From Bacteroidales bacterium (lineage in GTDB: Bacteria > Bacteroidota > Bacteroidia > Bacteroidales > VadinHA17), in the NCBI GenBank assembly GCA_003157055.1, contig PMIG01000294.1:1-13926 (forward strand): DNA of 13,926 nt, given 5' to 3'. The notes beneath the pieces are model-generated. The model made no database searches. It had not been told where the DNA came from and saw only the letters and a program-made list of their open reading frames with translations. Shown here in pieces: positions 6,813 through 13,926 of this stretch. A program made the position numbers and the translations under genes. The first letter of the stretch is position 1. Each line of letters starts with the position of its first letter.

Positions 6813-7493
6813 ATGAAAGTACTATTAGCAGAAGACGACAGGGATTTCGGTAACATTTTATCGCAGTATGTAACGATCAGCGGTTTTGATGTGGCACTTG
6901 CCCGCGATGGTAAAGAAGCATGGGAAATGTTCAGCAGGGAAAAGCCTGATATATGTGTCCTCGATGTTATGATGCCGGAAATGGATGGATTCACGCTGGG
7001 CGAAAAGATAAAAGAGGCCCAGCCAGGGGTTCCCCTGATTTACCTTACTGCGAAAAGCCTTAAGGAAGATATCGTGAGAGGATTGAAGATCGGTGCGGAT
7101 GATTATATTACCAAGCCCTTCGATCCGGATGTGCTTATCCTCAGAATAAACAACATACTAAAAAGGGTTTATTCCTCATCAAATGATGAATACAAAATCT
7201 CAGATACCGTTCTGAATATCAACAACCTCGAACTAGCCTGCGGCAATACGAGGGAAAAGCTTACTCTTAAAGAGGCGCAGCTACTAAGATATTTTATAGT
7301 AAATAAAAATAAGGTATTGGCCAGGGAGGATATCCTTACTGAGATATGGGGGGAAGATGATTATTTCCTCGGCAGAAGCATGGATGTCTTCATCAGCAGG
7401 CTGAGGAAGTACATCTCGGAGGATAAGAATCTAGATATACGTACAGTAAGGGGAACGGGGTTTATCCTGGAAGAAATTAAAAAGGAGGAATAA
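6813..7493 (+). CDS. OmpR/PhoB-class response regulator (RprY-like)
   Basis: DNA-binding partner of the preceding kinase. The receiver domain (about 1-118) has the acidic pocket E7-D8-D9, phosphoacceptor D51 in VLDVMMPEMDG, the switch threonine T79 in YLTAKS and lysine 101 in TKPFDPD. A winged-helix domain (about 127-220) carries LTLKEAQLLRYF, REDILTEIWG, the recognition-helix region RSMDVFISRLRKY and the wing RTVRGTGFIL. Length (226) is standard. A GGAG site lies just before the ATG, 16 bases after the kinase stop. The receiver sequence (DVMMPxxDGFTL, LTAKSLKEDIVRGLKIGADDYITKPF) resembles RprY of Bacteroidota. The 11-base repeats at 5328-5355 are the obvious candidate target. The assignment as OmpR/PhoB class is firm; the RprY label is by resemblance only. 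Confidence 0.95.
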   Translation: MKVLLAEDDRDFGNILSQYVTISGFDVALARDGKEAWEMFSREKPDICVLDVMMPEMDGFTLGEKIKEAQPGVPLIYLTAKSLKEDIVRGLKIGADDYITKPFDPDVLILRINNILKRVYSSSNDEYKISDTVLNINNLELACGNTREKLTLKEAQLLRYFIVNKNKVLAREDILTEIWGEDDYFLGRSMDVFISRLRKYISEDKNLDIRTVRGTGFILEEIKKEE

Positions 7494-7545
7494 AAAAACT
7501 GCTTATTGCTCGTTAAAAGAAAGAGGAACTCTGATAAAAAAATAA

Positions 7546-7579
7546 AGGGCTGGTTCAGAAAAGAATCAGCCCTGTTTTT
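7546..7579. terminator. Bidirectional intrinsic terminator between convergent genes
   Basis: AGGGCTGGTTC (7546-7556) pairs with GAATCAGCCCT (7563-7573), 11 pairs including one G-T, around a 6-base loop, followed by GTTTTTA. On the minus strand the stem is followed by TTTATTTTTTTATC. It can therefore end both the two-component operon (stop at 7493) and the thioredoxin-like gene (stop at 7612). Confidence 0.85.
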
Positions 7580-7611
7580 ATATATGTTTTTATCTTCCCG
7601 GCAATCAGTAA

Positions 7612-8715
7612 CTATTTAAGCAGTTCCAGAATCTCTTTCACTTTATTATATAGATCACCTTCCCTGAGATTCTTAGCTATGATCACACCGTTCTCATCAA
7701 GAAGAAAATTGGCAGGAATTGAATTAACTGCATAAAGCTTTGCGGCTGCGTTGTCCCAGTACTGAAGGTCCGAAACATGAGTCCACGTCAGCTTGTCATC
7801 AGCAATAGCTTTAACCCAGTCATCTTTCGACCTGTCAAGGGAAACACCAAAGACATCAAAACCTTTTTTATGGAACTCATTATAAACTTTCACAACATTA
7901 GGGTTCTCCATGCGGCACGGGTGGCACCAGGAAGCCCAGAAATCGATAAGGAGAAGCTTTGACCCGACCTTTGATGAGAGGGAGACCGGGGTTCCGTTCA
8001 CGTCATTCAGCGTAAAATCAGGGGCCTTTTGTCCCACTGCGACATTCTTTAATGCTTTTACCCTGATACTCAGATCTTTAATAATCTGAACCTTAGCAAC
8101 ATTAGTATCAAGCGAATTGATTGCGGCATCTATTTCATCAGGCTCCATATCAGAGCTGATGCTGGCAAGGAGCAGTGGAGTAAAATATGAAGCAGGATTA
8201 TTCTTAATAAAATCCTTCTGCATTTTAGTCATATCCCCTTCCAGGGATTTAAGTTCCTTTTCAATCGAAGATTGTTTTGCTGTATCATTTGCCTGGTTGG
8301 CTAACTGGTAATCATTTTGTAAACCAGCATACTTTTCGCCCAGCACTTTATTGGAAGTCAGGAAGGCCTTATATTCATCCTGGGTCTTGGACCCTTTTAC
8401 TTTAATATCTGCAAGAGAGTCAATCTGGCCTGTGATCTCAATTTTTGAATTCTCGAGGAAGAAACCCACCCTTTTGCCAGCATTCATGGCTGTAAGCATC
8501 ACCATATCAGGATATTCAACTGTGCCTTCCATTTTAAAAACGCCTTTTCTAGACTTTACCGAATCAATTGTGATATATTTGGAAGGACCTCTTTTCTGAA
8601 GAAGGAATGTTAAACTGTCGGAACCTCTAATATTGGCTTTAACAATAAAATGTGGTTTTGTTTTGCAGCAGGTAATAAGTGCTGCCAGGACAAAAAGATA
8701 GATTAGTTTTTTCAT
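7612..8715 (-). CDS. TlpA/ResA-like thiol-disulfide lipoprotein with DUF4369-like N-terminus
   Basis: Envelope thiol-disulfide oxidoreductase. The 367 residues start with a lipoprotein signal (MKKLIYLFVLAALITC, anchor Cys16 or Cys17). Residues about 22-110 form a beta-rich domain like the DUF4369 seen ahead of Bacteroidota TlpA-type proteins. A charged helical middle follows (about 112-222). The thioredoxin domain (about 225-367) begins GQKAPDFTLNDVNG, has the active site WASWCHPCRMENP (C264, C267) and the cis-proline region NSIPANFLLDENG (P334). CHPC rather than CPPC suggests altered redox behaviour (inference). Likely roles are reducing periplasmic disulfides or cytochrome c maturation; no c-type cytochrome gene is visible nearby. 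It lies 72 bases after the MeaB gene, with only an imperfect -7 box (TATCTTTA at 8770-8763) between, so it may be co-transcribed. Confidence 0.93.
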   Translation of the reverse strand: MKKLIYLFVLAALITCCKTKPHFIVKANIRGSDSLTFLLQKRGPSKYITIDSVKSRKGVFKMEGTVEYPDMVMLTAMNAGKRVGFFLENSKIEITGQIDSLADIKVKGSKTQDEYKAFLTSNKVLGEKYAGLQNDYQLANQANDTAKQSSIEKELKSLEGDMTKMQKDFIKNNPASYFTPLLLASISSDMEPDEIDAAINSLDTNVAKVQIIKDLSIRVKALKNVAVGQKAPDFTLNDVNGTPVSLSSKVGSKLLLIDFWASWCHPCRMENPNVVKVYNEFHKKGFDVFGVSLDRSKDDWVKAIADDKLTWTHVSDLQYWDNAAAKLYAVNSIPANFLLDENGVIIAKNLREGDLYNKVKEILELLK

Positions 8716-8787
8716 AATCGATTATTTTAATTATAAATAGAATTTCTGTTTTAAGACAGAGGTAAAGATATATATATTAATGAATTA

Positions 8788-9879
8788 TCATCGCTTCTTA
8801 AGGTATTTATCGATAAGTGTCATGGCCGCCTTGTAAGACGTTATTTTCCCTTCGTACAATTGTTTCTCAATCTTCGGGATAAGTGATTTTACCTCAGCAT
8901 TATTATAAAATGAGTTATTCAGAAAGTCATTTATTGAATCATGCATCCGGATTACTTCCTGTTTCTTCCGGCATTCCTCAAGGAAGCCATTCTTCGTCGT
9001 ATAAGAAACATAACCAGTTATGCAATCCCACAAATCCGGAATACCAGCATTGTCCAGAGCAGAGCAAGTAAGTACTGCCGGTTTCCATCCTGACAAGGGT
9101 AGGGGAAAAAGGTGGAGTACATTCTGGTATAAAGCTTTAGCAGCTTCCGCTGTGAGCTTGTTATTTCCATCAGCTTTTGTAATAGCTATCGCGTCAGCCA
9201 TCTCAATTATCCCGCGTTTTATTCCCTGGAGCTCATCGCCTGCGCCTGTAAGCATAAGAAGCAGGAAAAAATCAACCATGGAATGAACAGCAGTTTCTGA
9301 CTGGCCCACTCCTACCGTTTCAACAATAATAGTATCAAATCCGGCTGCCTCGCAAAGGATGATAGTTTCGCTGGTCTTTCTTGCCACGCCACCAAGCGTT
9401 CCGGCTGATGGAGAAGGCCGGATAAAAGCATCGGGATGAGTACTGAGTTTTTCCATTCTGGTCTTATCGCCAAGGATGCTGCCTTTCGTTTGTCCGCTGC
9501 TTGGGTCTATTGCCAGTACAGCAAGCTTTCTTCCTTTTCCGGTGATATAGAGACCGAACGATTCAATGAATGTGCTTTTCCCGGCTCCAGGGACACCCGT
9601 TATCCCAATACGAATTGATTTTGCGCTGTATGGGAGGCACTTTTCTATGATGGCCTGAATAGTATCATAATGCTCCGGCAAAGAACTTTCCGTAAGTGTA
9701 ATAGCCTGACTCAGAATGGTTCTGTCGCCTGCAAGTATGCCGGTAACAAATTCATCAGCTGAATATCTTTTCCGCTTTTTTCTTCCTTTTCCTGTAAAGA
9801 CATCCGGATTAATACTCGGTGGATGGTTAATCCCGTTCTGAATATTCAGGGCGCTATTAAAACCCTTGCTTGATGACAT
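8788..9879 (-). CDS. meaB: MeaB/ArgK-type GTPase, methylmalonyl-CoA mutase chaperone
   Basis: Cytoplasmic G3E-class GTPase that gates adenosylcobalamin loading and protects methylmalonyl-CoA mutase from inactivation, in the propionate/succinate pathway. Visible motifs: Walker A GVPGAGKS (95-102), DPSSGQTKGSILGDKTRM (125-142), the metal/switch motif ETVGVGQSE (187-195), DELQGIKRGIIE, and the guanine-specifying TKADGNN (234-240). The C-terminal helices around KQLYEGKITSYKAA match the family's dimerisation end. I start at the ATG at 9879 (363 residues). A TTG at 9936 would lie inside the terminator stem of the upstream gene and is rejected. Even so, about 35 residues, including a basic patch GKGRKKRKR, precede the usual family start. 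The mutase subunit genes are not in this window. The ancient name ArgK (arginine transport kinase) is a misnomer for this family. Confidence 0.93.
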   Translation of the reverse strand: MSSSKGFNSALNIQNGINHPPSINPDVFTGKGRKKRKRYSADEFVTGILAGDRTILSQAITLTESSLPEHYDTIQAIIEKCLPYSAKSIRIGITGVPGAGKSTFIESFGLYITGKGRKLAVLAIDPSSGQTKGSILGDKTRMEKLSTHPDAFIRPSPSAGTLGGVARKTSETIILCEAAGFDTIIVETVGVGQSETAVHSMVDFFLLLMLTGAGDELQGIKRGIIEMADAIAITKADGNNKLTAEAAKALYQNVLHLFPLPLSGWKPAVLTCSALDNAGIPDLWDCITGYVSYTTKNGFLEECRKKQEVIRMHDSINDFLNNSFYNNAEVKSLIPKIEKQLYEGKITSYKAAMTLIDKYLKKR

Positions 9880-9900
9880 TTCAGCAATTATATCGGTATA

Positions 9901-9939
9901 AAAATAATAAAAGGGCGCCGGATATCTTACCGGCAACCC
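9901..9939 (-). terminator. Intrinsic terminator of the DUF1573 protein gene
   Basis: On the minus strand GCCGG-taagatat-CCGGC (9934-9930 with 9921-9917) is flanked by an outer GGG/CCC pairing (9937-9939 with 9913-9915) and followed by TTTTATTATTTTTAT. It lies about 30 bases after the stop at 9970 and just before the MeaB start at 9879. MeaB therefore depends on read-through or a promoter I cannot recognise. Confidence 0.75.
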
Positions 9940-9969
9940 CTATAATTAATTATTTAACAGTTGATATAT

Positions 9970-11076
9970 TTACTTTTGAACGGCAGGTTGCGGAGGAGCA
10001 GGTTGCTGAACCTCTGCATTGAGCATAAGAACAACCTCTGAATTTTTTGGGTCGTTTGAATAAACATATATTGCTTTTGTAACCTTGCCATTGTAACTGC
10101 CTGAGTTGAATGTAGCTTTAATCGAGCTCGATTGTCCGGGTTTGATTCCGACACCCTGAGGACCCTGCTGAACTGCAGTACATCCGCATGAAGATCTTAC
10201 CTGGCGGATCATAAGATCGCTCTTGCCTGCATTGGTGAATTTGAATTCAACGTCATTCGCTGTGGATCCTTGAATCTTACCAAGGTCAACTGTGGTTGAA
10301 GCCAACTGAAGTACAGGAGCATTTTCAAGCTGTTCCTTGGTCATCGACGAAAAATCCTCAACCAGGTTGGCAGAAATATAATAGTAAACATTTTCCTGGA
10401 CAACTCCGTTAAGCTTTACCTTAACCATTTCGCTTACATTACCCCATGCGGCGTTTTTTGTAGCATCATATGTTCCTTCAACTATACCCTTCTGTCCGGG
10501 CTTCAGTATTTCGGGATCAGTTTTGAGTGCAAGATGAGGCGGAAGCTGGTCAAATTCGACTTTTACAGGCTTCTTTGAAATATTTATAAGCTGCATTACC
10601 CTTATCTTTTTCTCTGTTTTCTTGATATTTGTGAAAGCCAAGTGGTTGCTTTCAAACCTTATCGAGTCGACAGGGAAAGTAAATAATTCCTCAACAGTTT
10701 TTTCACGCGCTACAACTTCGCCCTTAATTGTAAGTACGACAATATTCGGAACCGAATTTGTATATACCGAGAGGGTCTTGCTGAACTGGCCAGGACGCCC
10801 GGAAGGATCATAAATTGCAGATATCTTGCCATTGGCTCCCGGCTGAATAGGATCTTTTGTCCAATCCGGAGTAGTACAACCGCATGAGGCAACGATATTC
10901 TGAATTACCAGAGGAGCGTTTCCTGTGTTAGATACCATGAAATCGAAGGTTTGCCTTCCCGCCTCTTCCTTGAAAGTTCCGAAATCGTGTTCGGATGCAG
11001 TAAGCTTCATTACCGGCTGCGCCAAAATAGAAGCACCGATTGATAAAATCGAGAAAACCAAAAATAATCTTTTCAT
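9970..11076 (-). CDS. Secreted protein with two DUF1573 (Ig-like) modules
   Basis: The 368-residue product has a signal peptide (MKRLFLVFSILSIGASILAQ) and no lipobox, so it is periplasmic or surface-located. Residues about 22-122 and 255-356 are two DUF1573 repeats, each with the SCGCT motif (64-68 and 296-300), FxxxNxGxxxLxI strands and an IxPG turn (78-80 and 311-314). The middle segment (about 125-238) is a related beta-sandwich without the cysteines (VMQLINISKKPVKVEFD). The tail is Pro/Gln-rich (QQPAPPQPAVQK). DUF1573 folds resemble ASH/MSP-type immunoglobulin domains; their function is unknown, and a role in binding or assembling surface structures is a guess. No convincing promoter box is seen upstream, and the start has no Shine-Dalgarno site, which is common here. 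It has its own terminator before meaB. Confidence 0.92.
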   Translation of the reverse strand: MKRLFLVFSILSIGASILAQPVMKLTASEHDFGTFKEEAGRQTFDFMVSNTGNAPLVIQNIVASCGCTTPDWTKDPIQPGANGKISAIYDPSGRPGQFSKTLSVYTNSVPNIVVLTIKGEVVAREKTVEELFTFPVDSIRFESNHLAFTNIKKTEKKIRVMQLINISKKPVKVEFDQLPPHLALKTDPEILKPGQKGIVEGTYDATKNAAWGNVSEMVKVKLNGVVQENVYYYISANLVEDFSSMTKEQLENAPVLQLASTTVDLGKIQGSTANDVEFKFTNAGKSDLMIRQVRSSCGCTAVQQGPQGVGIKPGQSSSIKATFNSGSYNGKVTKAIYVYSNDPKNSEVVLMLNAEVQQPAPPQPAVQK

Positions 11077-11343
11077 ATTCTTAATTAATTGAAGTATAAA
11101 TATAATAAATGATGCTTTTTAATTGTTTTCTACAATAACAACCGCATATATAAATTGGTTGCATGGGACAGTTACAAAAATCAGACCGAAATAAATTTAC
11201 GTTGTAAAACTGAGCAAAATTAATAAAGATTAGCATTTTTGAATATTTTAAACCATAATATCATTAGTTTTGTTCCAAAGAGATCTCAAACCTGGGGAAA
11301 TTGTTTATTGCCATGACCCGTTTGTCTCATGATGTGCCCGATA
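11077..11343. other. Divergent intergenic region
   Basis: These 267 AT-rich bases separate the DUF1573 gene from the large propeller protein gene. They hold a candidate plus-strand promoter (next entry). There are two weak dyads: CAACC/GGTTG near 11141-11163, and CAGTTACAA (11169-11177) with TTGTAAAACTG (11202-11212), the latter needing a 2-base bulge. I see no RNA gene, riboswitch or small ORF with support. Confidence 0.5.
11238..11272 (+). promoter_or_regulatory. Candidate promoter of the TolB-propeller protein gene
   Basis: TTTG at 11238-11241 and TAGTTTTG at 11265-11272 (TAnnTTTG) are separated by 23 bases, slightly more than the usual 19-21. Transcription would start near 11279, leaving a leader of about 65 bases. 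Confidence 0.4.
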
Positions 11344-13926
11344 ATGAGAAATATCCGAAAACTGATAATTACCTTAATTGCCTGCATTATTTATTTAAAT
11401 GCAAGCGGTCAGTTTTATAACGGACTACAGATGACCTTCGGCAAAAACCGGGTTCAATACTTTAATTACTACTGGTCTTATTACAGATTCGATAATTTTG
11501 ATTGTTATTTCAGTGAATATGGCCGCGATCTGGCAGTATATACGGCTGAATATGCTACCAAAAAGCTCGAGGAGATTGAAAATTTCTTCGATTATACACT
11601 CGAAAAACGCCTCATCTTTGTCATTAACAATACAATGGCGGAGTACAAGCAGTCAAATATCGGTCTTGTAACTTCCGATGAAGAAAATTATAACACAGGG
11701 GGATTCAGCAGGATTATTAAAAACAAGGTATTGCTATATTACGAAGGCGACCATAAATCTTTCGACAAACAGATCGCAGCATCAATAACCGAAGTGATCA
11801 TCAATGAGATACTCTATAACGCCGATGTCAAGGACAGAATATCAAGCTCATCAGTGATCAATATGCCAGACTGGTATTTCAAGGGACTGGTAAATTATGT
11901 CGCCTCAAACTGGGATTATAATTCCGAAAACAGGGTAAAGGACGGGATTCTCTCCGGTAAATTCAAGAAAATCAGCCATCTGGAAAACGATGATGCTATA
12001 ATGGCCGGAGAATCATTCTGGAGATTTATAGGAAAGAAATACGGCGACGCTCTGATCCCGAATATCATTTATATTACAAAGATATATAAGAATGTTGATG
12101 ATGGGTTCCTGTATGTTATCGGCAAAAATCTGAATGAGCTGCTGAAAGAATGGAAGGAATATTACAAAAATGAGTATTCTTCCGATAAGAACCGGCCGGG
12201 CAATGATGGGAAAATAATCCTGAAGTCTAAAAAAGAACAGATTTTCCAGCAAGTAAGAGTCAGCCCTGATGGAAAATATATCGCCTATGTGACAAACGAC
12301 TGGGGAAGAAAAAGAATATGGCTGTATAACCAGGCTACCGGTAAAAAGAAAATAATTTTCAGGAAGGAGCCAAAGCTTGAATATGTTAGTGACAAGACTT
12401 ACCCTGTTATTGCATGGCATCCGGGCGGGAAAATACTCACCTATATAAACGAGGAGAAAGCCGGCCTGGTTATGTACCTGTACCGGATCAACGATAAGTC
12501 GACCGAAAAAAGGAACATGCTATATTTTGAAAAGATCCTGGATTTCTCCTACTCACCTGAAGGCACCAGGCTTATTCTTTCAGCAGTAAAAGACGGAATC
12601 ACCGATCTTTACCTTTACACACTTGCTTCAGGGACAAATGAGCAGCTAACAAGAGATGTCGCAGATGATTTGAACCCGTCATTTCTGAAAGAGAAGCCAG
12701 ATGAAATAATCTTTTCATCGAACAGGTTATCAGATACTCTTTCAAACACCGGTGATCCGGGCGAGAAAACCGGCCTCACTTTTGATCTCTTCACATACAA
12801 TACAGCAAAAAGAGGTAATGTCCTTACAAGGCTGTCGGAAGGCAATTATTCTAACAGGCTACTATCAACCGAGGTAATGCCTGGAAGATTCACATATATA
12901 GGCGATGCCAATGGCACTTTAAACAGATACAATGCAATATTCGACAGCTCAATAAGTTATATCGATACTACCACTCATTACAGGTATTTCATTAGATCTG
13001 CTCCGATAACAAATTATGACCGTAATATTATTGACCAGTCGGTCGTAAATGGTTCAGATACATACGGAGAGATAATATTCGATAAGGGAAAGTACATACT
13101 GAGAAAAGGGCTTCTGAGTGATTTAAGACCTATACCTGACAAGGAACTCACCAACAGCACCTTCAGGGTTGAAAAAACCCGTCTCTTGCAGAAAGCCGAC
13201 AGCATCACCAAGCTGAGAAAATGGCTGCTGGCTGAAGACAAGAAGAGAAGAGACACTCTTACAAAGCCACTATATGAGTATTATATTAAAAATGAGTCAA
13301 TTGATATAAATCACTACATTTTCGAAAAAGAGAAGCAAAACTATTACGAGCAGCTCTGGAGGAAAAATTATATGGATGTGGATCTCGATACGAGTCATCT
13401 CCAACTGCCGCTGATCAGGATTTATGAAACCTCATTCTACAATAACTATATTGTAGACCAGGTTGATTTTAGCTTTCTGAATTATTCGTACCAGGTATAT
13501 AATTCCGGCGCTCCATATTTCAATCCCGGAATAAATGCAATGACACGATTCGGTATTGTCGATCTTTTCGAGAATATAAGGATAACGGGAGGCGTGAGAC
13601 TTTCGGGCAACTTCGACAGCAACGAATATCTTCTAAGCATCGAAAACCTCAAAGGGAAATTTGATAAGCAGCTTGTTTTCTACAGGCAGGCGTTTTACAG
13701 CTCAAACGACACTACTATAATTAAAACTCATACCCATAACCTGTATCTTTCATACTCACGGCCCTTCTCTCCGGCTCTTACTCTGAAGGGAACAGTTGCC
13801 TACAGGTACGACAGGGAAGTATATTTATCGACCGACATCGTATCCCTGACCACCAAAAGCATCTCACAACACTGGGGAAGCCTTAAGGGAGAAGTAATTT
13901 ATGACAACACCCGAAAAAGGTCAATC
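11344..13926 (+). CDS. Large secreted TolB-propeller protein with degenerate peptidase domain, open at window end
   Basis: The frame is open for 861 codons to the window edge. I start at the ATG at 11344, which gives a clean signal peptide (MRNIRKLIITLIACIIYLNASGQ); in-frame ATGs at 11329 and 11332 would add four or five residues. Residues about 35-280 look like a peptidase-MA/gluzincin domain. Its expected HExxH is ITEVI at 148-152 and the downstream zinc ligand is K180 in MPDWYFKGLVNY, so the active site appears lost. Residues about 290-560 hold WD40-like PD40/TolB repeats (VRVSPDGKYIAYVTND, ILDFSYSPEGTRLILSA, IFSSN). A charged stretch follows (about 600-680). From about 700 alternating aromatic-rich strands (ITGGVRLSGNFDSNEYLLSI, LTLKGTVAYRYDREVYLS) suggest an outer-membrane beta-barrel. 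An envelope protein is likely; the TolB name would reflect only the propeller. Several hundred residues may be missing. Confidence 0.85.
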   Translation, partial: MRNIRKLIITLIACIIYLNASGQFYNGLQMTFGKNRVQYFNYYWSYYRFDNFDCYFSEYGRDLAVYTAEYATKKLEEIENFFDYTLEKRLIFVINNTMAEYKQSNIGLVTSDEENYNTGGFSRIIKNKVLLYYEGDHKSFDKQIAASITEVIINEILYNADVKDRISSSSVINMPDWYFKGLVNYVASNWDYNSENRVKDGILSGKFKKISHLENDDAIMAGESFWRFIGKKYGDALIPNIIYITKIYKNVDDGFLYVIGKNLNELLKEWKEYYKNEYSSDKNRPGNDGKIILKSKKEQIFQQVRVSPDGKYIAYVTNDWGRKRIWLYNQATGKKKIIFRKEPKLEYVSDKTYPVIAWHPGGKILTYINEEKAGLVMYLYRINDKSTEKRNMLYFEKILDFSYSPEGTRLILSAVKDGITDLYLYTLASGTNEQLTRDVADDLNPSFLKEKPDEIIFSSNRLSDTLSNTGDPGEKTGLTFDLFTYNTAKRGNVLTRLSEGNYSNRLLSTEVMPGRFTYIGDANGTLNRYNAIFDSSISYIDTTTHYRYFIRSAPITNYDRNIIDQSVVNGSDTYGEIIFDKGKYILRKGLLSDLRPIPDKELTNSTFRVEKTRLLQKADSITKLRKWLLAEDKKRRDTLTKPLYEYYIKNESIDINHYIFEKEKQNYYEQLWRKNYMDVDLDTSHLQLPLIRIYETSFYNNYIVDQVDFSFLNYSYQVYNSGAPYFNPGINAMTRFGIVDLFENIRITGGVRLSGNFDSNEYLLSIENLKGKFDKQLVFYRQAFYSSNDTTIIKTHTHNLYLSYSRPFSPALTLKGTVAYRYDREVYLSTDIVSLTTKSISQHWGSLKGEVIYDNTRKRSI

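Noticed and set aside
8738..8760. Weak hairpin TCTGT...ACAGA after meaB
   Set aside because: Only five pairs with an AT-rich loop and no clear T run; not convincing as a terminator.
9880..9936. TTG start for MeaB at 9936
   Set aside because: That codon sits within the terminator hairpin of the upstream gene, and the added residues have no family resemblance.
11169..11212. Imperfect inverted repeat in the DUF1573/propeller spacer
   Set aside because: It needs a two-base bulge, has a long loop and no T tract, and is not placed sensibly against a promoter; probably chance in AT-rich DNA.
12013..13256. Three minus-strand open frames (12013-12420, 12615-12845, 13014-13256)
   Set aside because: All are antisense shadows of the long propeller-protein frame, which has coherent domains throughout.
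1..13926. Search for CRISPR arrays, tRNA/rRNA genes, insertion sequences, toxin-antitoxin or defence modules
   Set aside because: No regularly spaced long repeats, cloverleaf-like sequences, transposase motifs or defence domains were seen; the genes are ordinary chromosomal envelope and metabolic functions.

Overview
The window looks like a chromosomal segment from a member of the Bacteroidota, probably Bacteroidales-like. Supporting signs are: -7 promoter boxes of the form TAnnTTTG, few strong Shine-Dalgarno sites, a thiol-disulfide lipoprotein with a DUF4369-like N-terminus, a DUF1573 protein, an RprX/RprY-like two-component pair and a TolB-propeller outer-membrane protein. This placement is inferred from gene content and signals; no database search was possible. 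I saw no tRNA, rRNA, CRISPR array, transposase or phage gene.

Layout. 1-3845 (minus strand) is a metal ABC transporter operon (lipoprotein, ATPase, permease; three-His-plus-Asp metal site, zinc-type), followed by a dihydrolipoyl dehydrogenase gene cut by the left window edge. A 111-base divergent promoter region with a near-perfect inverted repeat separates it from an unrecognised 164-residue protein (3957-4451, plus). 4572-5267 (minus) encodes a small secreted protein with an N-terminal coiled coil. It diverges from a histidine kinase and an OmpR/PhoB-class response regulator (5420-7493, plus). The intergenic region between them carries three copies of GTTAAC/T at exactly 11-base spacing, the geometry expected for dimers of an OmpR/PhoB-class regulator.

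From 7612 to 11076 (minus) lie a TlpA/ResA-like thioredoxin lipoprotein, a MeaB-type GTPase that protects or loads methylmalonyl-CoA mutase, and a secreted protein with two DUF1573 modules. At the right edge (11344 onward, plus) is a large secreted protein open at the window end. It has an N-terminal gluzincin-like peptidase fold whose zinc ligands are all replaced, a TolB-like propeller, and a C-terminal part that reads like an outer-membrane beta-barrel.

Most genes deal with the cell envelope: metal import, envelope signalling, periplasmic redox and surface proteins. lpdA and meaB are the metabolic exceptions. The most original signals are the 11-base repeat array that appears to link the two-component system to the coiled-coil protein, the inactivated peptidase domain, and the operator-like inverted repeat shared by the zinc transporter and the unknown gene. 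Nothing here forms an obvious new multi-gene defence or mobile system.
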